Positions 48,689 through 57,925 are shown, counted from the stretch's first letter. The stretch: 64,000 nucleotides of DNA from Zoogloea sp041917255 (GCA_041917255.1 JAYRYA010000010.1:70690-134689), one strand, 5' to 3'. Notes: generated by a model from the sequence alone, not told the origin. Numbers and translations are program-made.

Positions 48689-49900
48689 ATGACCGACAAG
48701 CAAGTCCGCCCACCGTGCTACGTGCTGGGCATCGAGACCCAGATTGGCCTGAGCCTCGTCCGTGAGCTGGGCGAGGCTGGTGTGCCGGTGATCGGCATCG
48801 CCACCGGCGACAAGGCCATCGGCCTGCAGTCCCGCTACCTTGCCTACGGCGAGATCCTCAAAAAGCCGCGCACCGACGCCGGCCTGGCCGAACTACGCGC
48901 CATCGGCGAACGCTACGGCGCCGGCTACCTGCTCACGGTTTCGGAGGCCAACACCACCTGGCTGATCGAGAACCGCGACAAGCTCGGCGTCATCACCCCG
49001 TTGCTGCCTTCCAAGGACGCCTTCGCCATCGTGCTCGACAAGGGGCGCACCCTCGAGGCCGCCGAGGCGGTGGGCATCGACGTTCCCCGGAGCGCCAGCC
49101 CGGCCACCTGGGCCGAGGTGGAGCAGGTCGCTTCGAGCTTCCCCTTCCCTGCGGTGCTCAAGTGGTCCGACCCCAACGGCGTGGCGCCGGTGCTCCACGC
49201 GGCGGGCATCCCGCTGGTGAAGGCCGAATACGTCTATACCGCCGACGAGTTCCTGCGTGTCGCCGAGCGCTACCGGCGCGTGGAGATGTGGCCGCTGGTG
49301 CAGGAATACTGCCCCGGCGTGGGCCTTGGTCAGTTCTTCTTCATGCATGAAGGCAAGGCCGTGCGGCGCTTCCAGCACCTGCGGGTGGCCGAATGGCCGC
49401 CCGAGGGCGGGTTCTCCAGCGTGTGCGATGGCGTGCCGCTGGACCAGTTCAAGGATCTTCAGGAGAAATCCATCCGCCTGCTCCAGGCCATCGGCTGGGA
49501 AGGCGTGGCGATGGTCGAGTACCGCTACGACCCGGGCTCGGGCCGCGCGGTGCTGATGGAGGTGAACGGCCGTTTCTGGGGCAGCTTTCCCCTTGCCATG
49601 TACAGCGGCGCCGGCTTTGGCCTGCTGGCCTACAGCCTCCAGGGCCAGGGCGTGATGCCCAGTTTGCCCGCCCTGCGCGAGAACCTGCGCTGCCGGATGG
49701 TGGCCACCGAGATCAAGCGCCTGCGTCGCATCCTGCTGCAGCCTGGGCAGATCCGCGACCGGACTTTCCAGGTGCGCCCGGTGCACGAGGTGCTGCGCTT
49801 TGTGGGCGATTTCATGCGCCCATCGGTGCGCTACTATGTGTGGAACGCCCGGGACATCAAACCCTTCTTCCGTGACGTCAAGAACGCTCTGGGCATCTGA
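48689..49900 (+). CDS. ATP-grasp domain protein (carboxylate-amine ligase-like)
   Basis: A 403-residue protein with an N-terminal Rossmann-like part (YVLGIETQIGLSLVRELGEAGVPVIGI) and an ATP-grasp domain of about 110-320: FPFPAVLKWSDPNG, VQEYCPGVGLGQFFFMHEG, and VLMEVNGRFWGSFPLAMYSG, which supplies the metal-binding Glu and Asn. Such enzymes form amide or peptide-like bonds through an acyl-phosphate. Placed as the last gene of the glycan operon (31 nt after the GT-C-like gene), it might add an amino acid or other acyl group to the sugar. This is inference. A hairpin follows at 49941. Confidence 0.87.
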   Translation: MTDKQVRPPCYVLGIETQIGLSLVRELGEAGVPVIGIATGDKAIGLQSRYLAYGEILKKPRTDAGLAELRAIGERYGAGYLLTVSEANTTWLIENRDKLGVITPLLPSKDAFAIVLDKGRTLEAAEAVGIDVPRSASPATWAEVEQVASSFPFPAVLKWSDPNGVAPVLHAAGIPLVKAEYVYTADEFLRVAERYRRVEMWPLVQEYCPGVGLGQFFFMHEGKAVRRFQHLRVAEWPPEGGFSSVCDGVPLDQFKDLQEKSIRLLQAIGWEGVAMVEYRYDPGSGRAVLMEVNGRFWGSFPLAMYSGAGFGLLAYSLQGQGVMPSLPALRENLRCRMVATEIKRLRRILLQPGQIRDRTFQVRPVHEVLRFVGDFMRPSVRYYVWNARDIKPFFRDVKNALGI

Positions 49901-49940
49901 TCTGGTCCAGCAGGCGGCGGCCTGACGAAAGCGATACGAA

Positions 49941-49968
49941 CTACAGCCGGAACATTGTCCGGCTGTAG
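49941..49968 (+). terminator. Hairpin after the envelope-glycan operon
   Basis: A perfect 10-bp stem CTACAGCCGG/CCGGCTGTAG with an AACATTGT loop, 40 nt after the ATP-grasp stop codon. There is no T-rich tail, so it may need Rho or only protect the 3' end. Confidence 0.55.
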
Positions 49969-50027
49969 CGCTTCAGCGCGGTGGCGATGGTGCGTGCGTC
50001 GGTGAGTGTGTCACCCTCGCGGCGCGA

Positions 50028-50576
50028 TCAGCGGCCGAAGTGCGCCTTGACGCGCGCCATGCACTGGTCCTTGGCGTCACCGGCGAGCGCATCGCACTTC
50101 TCCTTTTCGGTGGCGTAGGCTGCGTCGCTCTTCGCTTCGGCCGCGTCATGCCAGGCTTCCTGCGTCTTCAGGCGCGCCTTGGCGTCGGCCTTTGCATTGA
50201 CGTAGGCTTCCTTGGCTTCCTTCGTGCAGACGTCCTTGGCGTTGCCGGTCTTTTCGTCGCACATTTCCTTCGCGAGCTTGTAGTCGGCTTCGGCAATGTC
50301 CTTGCGGGCATCGTAGGCCGCCTCGGCGGTACCCTTGTAGCGGGCCTTGGCGCTTTCGGTCGTGCGCGTCCGGTCGGCCTTGGCCTTCAGCTTGCAGATG
50401 TCGGCGCCGTTGCCCGACAGCTTCGAACATTCCTTCAGGGCCGCGTCGTAGGTCTGCTCGGCCTGTTGCTTGGCGGCGTCGTAGGTGGCGCTGGAGCCGG
50501 CGGCAAAGGCCGGCGCCGAAACGAGTGCGGCGAGGGTGAGGGCGGGCAGCAGGCGGCGGGTGAAGTGGGCAATCAT
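50028..50576 (-). CDS. Exported triple-repeat Cys protein, function unknown
   Basis: A 182-residue periplasmic protein with a signal peptide (RRLLPALTLAALVSAPAFA, cleavage after AFA) and a helical, Ala/Lys/Asp-rich mature part made of three diverged repeats. Each repeat has a pair C-x10-C with the same layout: CSKLSGNGADIC, CDEKTGNAKDVC and CDALAGDAKDQC. The six Cys probably form three local disulfides in the periplasm. I recognise no characterised family; similar proteins are often loosely labelled TolA-like. The ATG at 50576 is preferred over 50594 because CAGGAGAAA stands 7 nt upstream. No partner gene is adjacent. Confidence 0.8.
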   Translation of the reverse strand: MIAHFTRRLLPALTLAALVSAPAFAAGSSATYDAAKQQAEQTYDAALKECSKLSGNGADICKLKAKADRTRTTESAKARYKGTAEAAYDARKDIAEADYKLAKEMCDEKTGNAKDVCTKEAKEAYVNAKADAKARLKTQEAWHDAAEAKSDAAYATEKEKCDALAGDAKDQCMARVKAHFGR

Positions 50577-50775
50577 GGCGTTTCTCCTGATCATGTTGGT
50601 AGAGGTCGGTGGCGCCGTCTTCGAGGCGGGGTGCCGGTAGCGGCGTCACTGGTTGCCAGATTACGGACGGGCGGGGTTTGACACCGCCGGCATCCGCCTA
50701 CATGCCCTGCCGGGCAAGGATGAAAGCCGCGTAAGTGGATGCCTACGGTCTGCTCGGGCCCCGCTCCGGACAAAA

Positions 50776-50800
50776 GAAAGCCGACCCGGAGGTCGGCCTT
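50776..50800 (-). terminator. Rho-independent terminator of ppc
   Basis: Read on the minus strand: GCCGACC-TCCG-GGTCGGC (7-bp stem, 4-nt loop) followed by TTTCTTTTG, 24 nt after the ppc stop codon. Confidence 0.8.
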
Positions 50801-50823
50801 CGTACTGCTGCGCGCCGGTGGGG

Positions 50824-53586
50824 TCAGCCGCTGTTGCGCAGGCCCGCGGCCACGCCGTTGATCGACAGCAGGATGCCGCGCCGCACGCGTTCGTCCTGGT
50901 GGCCTTCCCGGTAGCGGTGGAGCAGCTCGACCTGCACGTGGTTGAGCGGGTCGAGGTAGGGGAAGCGGTTGTGGATCGAGCGCTTGAGGAGCGGGTTGGC
51001 GTCGAGCAGCGCCTGTTGGCCGGTGATGGTGAGCAGGGCCTGCAGCGTGTCGGCGTGCTCCTTCTCGATGCGCGGGAAGATCGCCTCGCGCAGGGCGCCG
51101 TCCTTTACAAGATCGGCGTAGCGGCTGGCGATGGCGATGTCGCTCTTGGCCAGCACCATGTCCATGTTGGAGAGCAGGGTGGCGAAGAACGACCACTCCT
51201 TGTGCATCGCCGAGAGGCGTGCCGCCCCGGCCTCGCCGTGTTTTGCGATATAAGCCTGCACTGCCGAGCCGAAGCCGTACCAGCCCGGCAGCATCAGGCG
51301 GCACTGGGCCCAGCTGAACACCCACGGGATCGCCCGCAGGTCTTCGATGGCTGTCGACTTTTTGCGCGACGCGGGGCGACTGCCGATGTTGAGGGCAGCA
51401 ATTTCCGAGATCACGGTGGATTCCCAGAAATAGCGCTCGAAGCCGTCGGTTTCGTATACCAGGTTGCGGTAGGCCTTGAAGGCGCCATCGGAGAGTTCGT
51501 CCATCGCCTCGAGGTATTCGGGGCGCGGCGCCGGATCGCGGGGGGCGAAGAGGGTCGCTTCGAGCGTGGCGGCGGCGAGCACCTCCAGGTTGCGGCGGCC
51601 GACTTCGGGATTGGCGTACTTGGAGGCGATGACCTCGCCCTGTTCGGTGAGGCGGATCTGGCCCTGCACGGCGCCGCCCGGCTGGGCCAGGATCGCCTGA
51701 TAGCTGGGGCCGCCGCCGCGGCCGACTGAGCCGCCCCGGCCGTGGAATAGGCGCAGGCGTACGTTGTGGCGGGCGAAGGTGTCCACGAGGCCGATCTCGG
51801 CCTTGTAAAGCTCCCAGCCTGAGGTGAGGAAGCCGCCGTCCTTGTTGCTGTCGGAGTAGCCGAGCATCACCTCCTGCTCCAGCTTGCGGGATTCCAGCAG
51901 GCTCATGTAGGTCGGGATCGAGAACAGGCGGTCCATCACGCCAGCGGCGTTCTGCAGGTCGCCGATGGTCTCGAAGAGCGGGATGATGTTCACGTCGAGC
52001 ACGCCTTCGGCCGGGCGCAGCAGGCCGGCTTCCTTGGCGAGCACGGCGACTTCCAGCAGATCGGAGACGTCGTCGGTCTTGGAGATGATGCAGTTGGGCA
52101 CCGCGGCTTTGCCGTAGCGCTGGTGGGCGGCGCGGGCGGCGCGGAAGATCGCCAGCTCGCCGCGGGTCTCGTCGGAGTAATCCAGCCACGGCGAGGCGAG
52201 CAGGCGCGGGGTGGCGAGTTCTTCGAGCAGCATCTCGATGCGACCGGCTTCGTCGAGTGCGAGGTAGTCGCGGGCGGGGTCGATGGACTGGATGAGTTCG
52301 GCCACCACGCGCTCGTGCACGTCGGAGTTCTGGCGCAGGTCGATCGGGGCGAGGTGGAAACCGAACACCGATACCGCTCGCCGCACCATGCGCAGGCGGC
52401 CGCGGGCGAGGCTGCCCAGGCCATTGGCGGTGAGGGAGCGGTGGATGACTTCCAGCTCGTCGGCCAGGGCGTCGGGGCTGTCGTAAGGCTCGGCGGCGGC
52501 CACCGCGTGGCGCGGCGGCTGGTGACCGAGGAGGTTGGCATAGGTGGCGGCGAGGCGCGCGTACACGCCGGTGAGGGCGCGGCGGTAGGGCTCGTCGGAG
52601 CGGTGCGGCGAACCATCGGGCGAGGCTTCGGCAAGGCGCAGCAGCGCGTCGGAGGCGCTCACCAGCCCCTGGGCGATGGACAGCTGCGAGCCCAGGGTGT
52701 GCACCTCGTCCATGTAGTAGGTGAGGACCTTCTCGGCCTGCACGGCCAGCGCCTTCTCGAGGATCTCGGCGGTGACGAAGGGGTTGCCATCCCGGTCGCC
52801 GCCGATCCAGCTGCCGACCTTCATGAAATTGGGCAGCTCCAGCGCGCCCCAACTGCGGTCGCGGGTGGCGAGGCGGTCCTCGACGTTGGCGTACAGGCGC
52901 GGCAGCTCGCGCAGGAAGGTGTAGTCGAAGTAGGACAGTCCGTTGGTGACTTCGTCCATCACCGAGAGTTTCTCGGTGCGCAGCATGCGCGTCTGCCACA
53001 GGGTGAGCACCGCGCGGCGCAGGGCTTCGTCGTTGGCGTCCTGCTCCTCGGGGGTGAGCTGCATGCGGTCGCGCTCGTCGAGCAGGCGGGCGATCACCAT
53101 CTGGCAGTTGAGGATGCTCTTGCGCTGGACCTCCGTCGGGTGGGCGGTGAGCACCGGCACCACGCTGGCGGTCTCGAAGAAGGCGGTGAGCTCGGCGCTG
53201 CCCATGCCGGCGTCGAAGGCCCGGGCCAGGGCGTGGGCCAGGCTGCCCTCGCGGGGGGCCGAGCCGGCGATCTGGTGGGCACGGGAGCGGCGGATGTGGT
53301 GCTGGTCCTCGGCGATGTTGGACAGGTGCGAGAAATAGCTGAAGGCGCGCACCACGTCGATGGTCTGGTCGCGGGAGAGGGAGTCCAGCGTGGCCTCCAG
53401 CTCGCGGCGGGCGGCGTGGTCTTCGTGGCGGCGAAAGCGGATCGAGCACTGGCGGATGGCCTCGACCAGATCGAACACGGCCTCGCCTTCCTGGGCGCGG
53501 ACGGTGTCGCCGAGAATACGGCCGAGCAGGCGGATGTCGTCGCGCAGGGGGAGGTCTTTGTCGTCGCTCTTGTTGTGTTCGCTCAT
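50824..53586 (-). CDS. ppc: Phosphoenolpyruvate carboxylase
   Basis: A 920-residue anaplerotic enzyme making oxaloacetate from phosphoenolpyruvate and bicarbonate. Catalytic His149 lies in VVPVLTAHPTEVQRKS. Other landmarks are GSWIGGDRDGNPFVT, GYSDSNKDGGF with the conserved Lys, FHGRGGSVGRGGGP, and the extreme C-terminus RNSG, which is part of the aspartate-inhibition site. The ATG at 53586 follows AGGAT. The frame is open for 2.8 kb further upstream, but this is the reverse of hemC-hemD-hemX. ppc is divergent from hemC, an order widely kept in betaproteobacteria. Confidence 0.98.
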   Translation of the reverse strand: MSEHNKSDDKDLPLRDDIRLLGRILGDTVRAQEGEAVFDLVEAIRQCSIRFRRHEDHAARRELEATLDSLSRDQTIDVVRAFSYFSHLSNIAEDQHHIRRSRAHQIAGSAPREGSLAHALARAFDAGMGSAELTAFFETASVVPVLTAHPTEVQRKSILNCQMVIARLLDERDRMQLTPEEQDANDEALRRAVLTLWQTRMLRTEKLSVMDEVTNGLSYFDYTFLRELPRLYANVEDRLATRDRSWGALELPNFMKVGSWIGGDRDGNPFVTAEILEKALAVQAEKVLTYYMDEVHTLGSQLSIAQGLVSASDALLRLAEASPDGSPHRSDEPYRRALTGVYARLAATYANLLGHQPPRHAVAAAEPYDSPDALADELEVIHRSLTANGLGSLARGRLRMVRRAVSVFGFHLAPIDLRQNSDVHERVVAELIQSIDPARDYLALDEAGRIEMLLEELATPRLLASPWLDYSDETRGELAIFRAARAAHQRYGKAAVPNCIISKTDDVSDLLEVAVLAKEAGLLRPAEGVLDVNIIPLFETIGDLQNAAGVMDRLFSIPTYMSLLESRKLEQEVMLGYSDSNKDGGFLTSGWELYKAEIGLVDTFARHNVRLRLFHGRGGSVGRGGGPSYQAILAQPGGAVQGQIRLTEQGEVIASKYANPEVGRRNLEVLAAATLEATLFAPRDPAPRPEYLEAMDELSDGAFKAYRNLVYETDGFERYFWESTVISEIAALNIGSRPASRKKSTAIEDLRAIPWVFSWAQCRLMLPGWYGFGSAVQAYIAKHGEAGAARLSAMHKEWSFFATLLSNMDMVLAKSDIAIASRYADLVKDGALREAIFPRIEKEHADTLQALLTITGQQALLDANPLLKRSIHNRFPYLDPLNHVQVELLHRYREGHQDERVRRGILLSINGVAAGLRNSG

Positions 53587-53778
53587 CGGAAATCCTGTCC
53601 AGTCGGTTGCGGTTGGCGCGGGAGGCGCAGCAGGGGGCCATGCTAGAATCGCGGCCCGGAAGACCGCCATAGGTGGCAACCCTGATGCTGCGCTGCAGAA
53701 ACCGCAGATTGCCGTCGGCACCCACCGATTGTCCATCCCCCGAACCCCCCTCAACAACCCTTGCCGAGCCCGAATACC

Positions 53779-54708
53779 GTGAGCGCCCCTACGCCCGACC
53801 GCATCGTCATCGCCACCCGTGAAAGCCGCCTCGCCCTGTGGCAGGCCGAGCACGTCAAGGCCCGCCTCGAAGCCCTCTACCCGTCCTGCAGGGTCGAACT
53901 GCTGGGCATGACCACCCGCGGCGACCAGATCCTCGACCGGCCGCTGGCCAAGGTGGGCGGCAAGGGCCTGTTCGTCAAGGAACTCGAAACCGCGCTCCTC
54001 GACCGCGCCGCCGACATCGCCGTGCATTCGATGAAGGACGTGCCGATGACGCTCGCGCCCGAGTTTGCGCTGGTGGCCATCGCCGAGCGTGAAGTGCCGC
54101 TCGACGCCTTCGTCTCCAACAAGTACGAAAGTCTCGACGACATGCCGCCGGGCGCCGTGGTGGGCACCTCCAGCCTGCGCCGCGAATCCCAGATCCACGC
54201 CCAGTACCCGATGCTGGCCGTCACCAGCCTGCGCGGCAACCTCGACACCCGCCTGCGCAAGCTCGACGAAGGCCAGTACGACGCGATCATCCTCGCTGCC
54301 GCCGGCCTCACCCGCCTGGGCCTCGCCAGCCGCATCCGCGGCACGCTGCCGTCCGACGTCTCCCTGCCGGCCGCCGGTCAGGGTGCGCTGGGCATTGAGG
54401 CGCTGTCCGACCGGCCCGAAGTCGCCGCCTGGATCGCCCCGCTCGCCGACGCCAACTCCGCCGCCTGCGTGCGTGCCGAGCGCGCCACCTCGCGTGCGCT
54501 GGCAGGCAGCTGCGAAGTGCCGCTGGGCGCCTACGCCGAAGTCAAGGACGGCGAGCTGTGGCTGCGCGGCTTCGTGGCCCTGCCCGACGGCTCGCGCATC
54601 GCCCGCGCCGAACGCCGTGGCCCGCTCGACCAGCCGGAAGCCCTTGGCCTCGCGCTGGCCGAAGACCTGCGTGCCGACGGCGCCGACGAAATCCTCGCCG
54701 GCCTGTAA
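53779..54708 (+). CDS. hemC: Porphobilinogen deaminase (hydroxymethylbilane synthase)
   Basis: A 309-residue enzyme that links four porphobilinogens into hydroxymethylbilane. VIATRESRLALWQAEHVK is the N-terminal signature. The dipyrromethane cofactor is attached at Cys245 in AGSCEVPLGAYAE. VGTSSLRRESQ and LPAAGQGALGIE complete the active site. The GTG at 53779 is taken as the start, giving MSAPTPDRIVIATRES; TTG 53761 is a poor alternative. First gene of hemC-hemD-hemX-hemY. A TAGAAT -10-like element lies at 53644-53649 with no evident -35. Confidence 0.96.
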   Translation: MSAPTPDRIVIATRESRLALWQAEHVKARLEALYPSCRVELLGMTTRGDQILDRPLAKVGGKGLFVKELETALLDRAADIAVHSMKDVPMTLAPEFALVAIAEREVPLDAFVSNKYESLDDMPPGAVVGTSSLRRESQIHAQYPMLAVTSLRGNLDTRLRKLDEGQYDAIILAAAGLTRLGLASRIRGTLPSDVSLPAAGQGALGIEALSDRPEVAAWIAPLADANSAACVRAERATSRALAGSCEVPLGAYAEVKDGELWLRGFVALPDGSRIARAERRGPLDQPEALGLALAEDLRADGADEILAGL

Positions 54709-54717
54709 ACCTGCGCT

Positions 54718-55509
54718 ATGGCTGGCCAGCCGCTCGCCGGGCGCAGCGTCGTCGTCACCCGCCCTGCCGGTCAGGCCGACACCCTGTGCGCGGCGCTGGC
54801 GGCCCTTGGTGCCGAGCCGCTGCGCTTTCCGCTCCTCACCATCACGCCGGTGGCCGATCCGGCCCCGCTGCACGATGTGGCCCGGCGGCTGGCGGATTTC
54901 TCGCTGGCCTTCTTCGTCAGCCCCAACGCGGTCAATCTGGCGCTGGACGCCATGCAGCCGTTCGCGCCGTGGCCGGCGAGCCTTGCCGTCGCCACCGTTG
55001 GCAAGGGCAGCGAGGCCGCCCTGGCCGCCCGTGGCTTTGCCGACGTGATCGCCCCCCAAAGCGGCTTCGACAGCGAATCCGTGCTTGCCCTGCCGGCTTT
55101 TCAGGCGGGCGCGGTGGCCGGCAGGCGCGTGCTCATCCTGCGCGGCGATGGTGGCCGTGATCTCCTCGGCGACACCCTCGTCCAGCGCGGTGCCACCGTC
55201 GAATGCCTCACCTGCTATCACCGCGGCGGCCCTTCGGATGATCCGGCGCCCCTCGTCGCCCGGGCCCGTGGCGGCCGGCTCGACGCCCTGACCCTCACCA
55301 GCAGTGAAGGCGTCGTCCATCTGGCGGCCCTGCCGGGGGCGGCCGACCTGCGTCCGGTGCCCGTCTTCGTGCCCCATCCGCGCATCGCCGCGGCAGCCCG
55401 GGACGCCGGATTCTCTACCGTCATCGCCACCGGGGCGGGTGATCAGGGCCTCATCGACGGCCTCATCGACCACTTCTCGGCGCGCAACCACAACGCCTAT
55501 CCGGGTTAA
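54718..55509 (+). CDS. hemD: Uroporphyrinogen-III synthase
   Basis: A 263-residue two-domain enzyme that closes and inverts ring D of hydroxymethylbilane. The family diverges strongly in sequence; the recognisable parts are RSVVVTRPAGQADTLCAALAALGAEPLRFPLLTI at the N-terminus, FFVSPNAVNLAL and LTLTSSEGVVHLA before the interdomain cleft. Position 9 nt after hemC and directly before hemX confirms the assignment. ATG 54718 fits the family start. Confidence 0.94.
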   Translation: MAGQPLAGRSVVVTRPAGQADTLCAALAALGAEPLRFPLLTITPVADPAPLHDVARRLADFSLAFFVSPNAVNLALDAMQPFAPWPASLAVATVGKGSEAALAARGFADVIAPQSGFDSESVLALPAFQAGAVAGRRVLILRGDGGRDLLGDTLVQRGATVECLTCYHRGGPSDDPAPLVARARGGRLDALTLTSSEGVVHLAALPGAADLRPVPVFVPHPRIAAAARDAGFSTVIATGAGDQGLIDGLIDHFSARNHNAYPG

Positions 55510-55519
55510 ACTCACGCCC

Positions 55520-56599
55520 ATGAGCAGCGAAAATCCCAGCCTCCCGCCCGCCGACTCCGCTCGTCCGGCGCCCGCGCCCTCGTTGTGGCGCCATCCCTCC
55601 GCCATCGTTGCCGCCGTCGCGCTTGCGCTGCTCGGCTGGCAGTGGGTCGAAACCCGTAGTCGCCTTGCCGACATGCAGGAAGAGCTGGCCCGCCGGCTCT
55701 CCACCAGCGACACCGCCGCCACCGAAAGTCGCGCGCTGGCCAGGCTGGCCCAGGAAAACCTGCAGGACATCCAGACCAAGATCGGCGCGCTGGATTCCCG
55801 CTTCTCCGAATCCCAAGGCCAGCAGGTGGCCCTTGAGGCCATGTACCACGAGTTCTCCCGTTCCCGGGATGACCGCCTGCTGTCCGAAGTCGAGCAGGCC
55901 GTGGTGATCGCCGCCCAGCAGCTCCAGCTGGCCGGCAACGTGCAGGCCGCGCTGTTCGCGCTGCAGACCGCCGACGCCCGCCTGGGCACTGTCGACCGGC
56001 CCCACTGGCTGCCCCTGCGCAAGGCCATCGCTGCCGACCTCGACACCCTCAAGGCGCTGCCGCAGGTCGATGCCGCCGGTGTCGCCCTCAAGCTCGAAAC
56101 CCTCATCGGTCGCATCGACAGCCTGCCGTTGGCCTTCGAGGCCAAGCCCAGGGCCGAAGCCGCCACGGCCGATGAGGCCGCGCCTTCGTGGGTCAAGCGC
56201 CTGTGGCTCGATTTCTGGGCCGAATTCAGCCAGCTGGTGCGCGTCGAGCGCATGGATCGCCCCGATCCGGCGCTCCTCGCCCCGAGCAACGCCGTCTTCC
56301 TCCGCGAGAACCTCAAGCTCCGCCTGATGAACGCCCGCCTCGCGCTGCTCTCCCGCGACGGCAACACTTTCCGCGAGGACATGCGGATCAGCGCCGAATG
56401 GCTGGGCCGCTATTTCGACCTCACCAACACGGGCGTCGAAGCGGCCAAGGCCGATCTGGTCGACTTGCAGAAGACCCCGGTGGGCGTCGACCTGCCCAAC
56501 CTGCAGGCCAGCCTCACCGCCCTGCGCAGCCTGCAGGCGGTGCCCGACCGGCGCATCGACGCCGCCAAGTCCGCCGCCGCACCGGCGAAGAAGAACTGA
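55520..56599 (+). CDS. hemX: HemX family protein (uroporphyrinogen-III C-methyltransferase-like annotation)
   Basis: A 359-residue membrane-anchored protein with a Pro-rich cytoplasmic N-terminus, one helix (about 29-43) and a long coiled-coil/helical periplasmic part. HemX proteins have often been labelled methyltransferases because of fused or neighbouring domains, but no AdoMet site is visible here. The role is unclear; together with HemY it may scaffold haem enzymes at the membrane. 10 nt after hemD; ATG 55520 precedes the Pro-rich leader. The C-terminus ends in a Lys-rich tail. Confidence 0.9.
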   Translation: MSSENPSLPPADSARPAPAPSLWRHPSAIVAAVALALLGWQWVETRSRLADMQEELARRLSTSDTAATESRALARLAQENLQDIQTKIGALDSRFSESQGQQVALEAMYHEFSRSRDDRLLSEVEQAVVIAAQQLQLAGNVQAALFALQTADARLGTVDRPHWLPLRKAIAADLDTLKALPQVDAAGVALKLETLIGRIDSLPLAFEAKPRAEAATADEAAPSWVKRLWLDFWAEFSQLVRVERMDRPDPALLAPSNAVFLRENLKLRLMNARLALLSRDGNTFREDMRISAEWLGRYFDLTNTGVEAAKADLVDLQKTPVGVDLPNLQASLTALRSLQAVPDRRIDAAKSAAAPAKKN

Positions 56600-56606
56600 G
56601 GCGGCC

Positions 56607-57782
56607 ATGCGCGGATTGCTCTGGCTGCTCGGCCTCTTTGCCCTGGCCGCTGCCCTCGCGGTGGCCGGCCGTTACAACGAAGGCTACGCCCTGCTGGTGT
56701 GGCCCCCGTATCGGGTCCAGATTTCCCTCAACCTGTTGATCGTCCTGCTCGTCGGTGGTTTTGCGGCGATCTACGCCCTCACCCGCCTCGTCGCGCGCAC
56801 GCTGGCGCTGCCTCGGGCTGTGCAGCGTTATCGCCAGCGGGTCGGCCGTGAGCGTGCCGCCCAGGCGATCTACGACGCCGTGCGGCTGCGTATCGAGGGC
56901 CGTTTCGGCCAGGCCCTCAAGCAGGCCACCGCGGCCTACGAGGCAGGCGAATCCCGTGGCCTCGCGGCGCTGCTGGCGGCCCGCGCCGCCCATTCGTTGC
57001 GGGATGAAACCCGTTATCGCTACTGGCTCGGCAAAGCGGCCGAGCAGGGCGAGGAGATGCGCCTCGCGCGTCTGATGACCGAGGCCAAGCTGGCCGTCGA
57101 GGATCGCCGCTTCGACGATGCCGCCGAGAGCCTCGCCGAACTCCAGACCGGCGGCCAGCGCCACATCGCCGCGCTGCGTCTGGCGCTGCGTACGGCCCAG
57201 GCCAAGGGCGACTGGGTCGAGGCGGTGCGGGTCGTGCGTCAGCTGGTCAAGGTCAAGGCGCTCACGCCCGAGCTGGCCGAGCCCATCAAACGCCGTGCCC
57301 ACCAGGAAGGGCTCAGGCAGCGGGCTGGCGATCCGCTTGCCATCAACGCGTATTGGCAGGACGTGCCCCGTGACGAACAGCGGGATGCCCGTCTGGTGGC
57401 ATCCCTGGCCCGCGCTTTGATTGCAGCCGGCGACGGCAGCAGTGCCCAGAAATCCATCGAAACCCAGCTCGCGCTGGGCTGGGATACCACCCTCGCCGGG
57501 ATCTACGGCCGCTGCGAAGGGGGCGAGGTGCGCAGCCGGCTCGTCAAGGCCGAAGACTGGCTCACCCGTAACCCGCGCGATCCGCAGCTTTTGCTGACCC
57601 TTGGCCGGCTGTGCGTGCAGTCCCAGCTGTGGGGCAAGGCCGAGAGCTATCTCGAGGCCTCGCTGGCCATCGAGCCGGGTTGGGAAGCCCACGTCGAGCT
57701 CGCCCATCTGGCTGAGCGCATCAACCGCACCGACGATGCCAACCGGCATTACCGCGCCGCAGCCGAACTCTCCCGTCGCTGA
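56607..57782 (+). CDS. hemY: HemY protein, membrane-anchored TPR protein
   Basis: A 391-residue HemY_N family protein with two N-terminal helices (about 2-20 and 40-60) and a tetratricopeptide-type helical repeat region thereafter (QAIYDAVRLRIEGRFGQALKQATAAYEAGES and later repeats). Proteobacterial HemY is not the Gram-positive protoporphyrinogen oxidase of the same name. It follows hemX by 7 nt, so both belong to one operon. A hairpin without T tract (57791-57808) follows. Confidence 0.93.
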   Translation: MRGLLWLLGLFALAAALAVAGRYNEGYALLVWPPYRVQISLNLLIVLLVGGFAAIYALTRLVARTLALPRAVQRYRQRVGRERAAQAIYDAVRLRIEGRFGQALKQATAAYEAGESRGLAALLAARAAHSLRDETRYRYWLGKAAEQGEEMRLARLMTEAKLAVEDRRFDDAAESLAELQTGGQRHIAALRLALRTAQAKGDWVEAVRVVRQLVKVKALTPELAEPIKRRAHQEGLRQRAGDPLAINAYWQDVPRDEQRDARLVASLARALIAAGDGSSAQKSIETQLALGWDTTLAGIYGRCEGGEVRSRLVKAEDWLTRNPRDPQLLLTLGRLCVQSQLWGKAESYLEASLAIEPGWEAHVELAHLAERINRTDDANRHYRAAAELSRR

Positions 57783-57790
57783 TCCGCCGA

Positions 57791-57808
57791 GGCGAAGGCC
57801 GCTTCGCC
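57791..57808 (+). terminator. Hairpin downstream of hemY
   Basis: Stem GGCGAAG/CTTCGCC with a GCCG loop, 8 nt after the hemY stop. A second GC palindrome, GGCCGGC-CC-GCCGGCC, follows at 57863-57878. Neither has a clear T-rich tail. Confidence 0.45.
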
Positions 57809-57888
57809 CTGCGCTTTCCAGTCTTCCCACTTTGTTCCCGGCGGAATAGTATTGATGCTTCGGGCCGGCCCGCCGGCCACCTTGGTTG

Positions 57889-57925
57889 ATAGTTTTGTTT
57901 AATCCGGATCATTTCATCAATCAAT
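57889..57925 (+). promoter_or_regulatory. Possible OxyR binding site upstream of ahpC
   Basis: Two 15-bp units (57889-57903 and 57911-57925) separated by exactly 7 bp follow the layout of the OxyR consensus ATAG-N7-CTAT, N7, repeated. They match 7 and 6 of 10 fixed positions. The site abuts the -35 box at 57926, the position used by OxyR at activated promoters. The match is weak, so this rests on layout and context. Confidence 0.35.

Noticed and set aside
53587..56382. A long open extension upstream of ppc
   Set aside because: It lies opposite hemC, hemD and hemX, is low in complexity, and PPC is complete from 53586.
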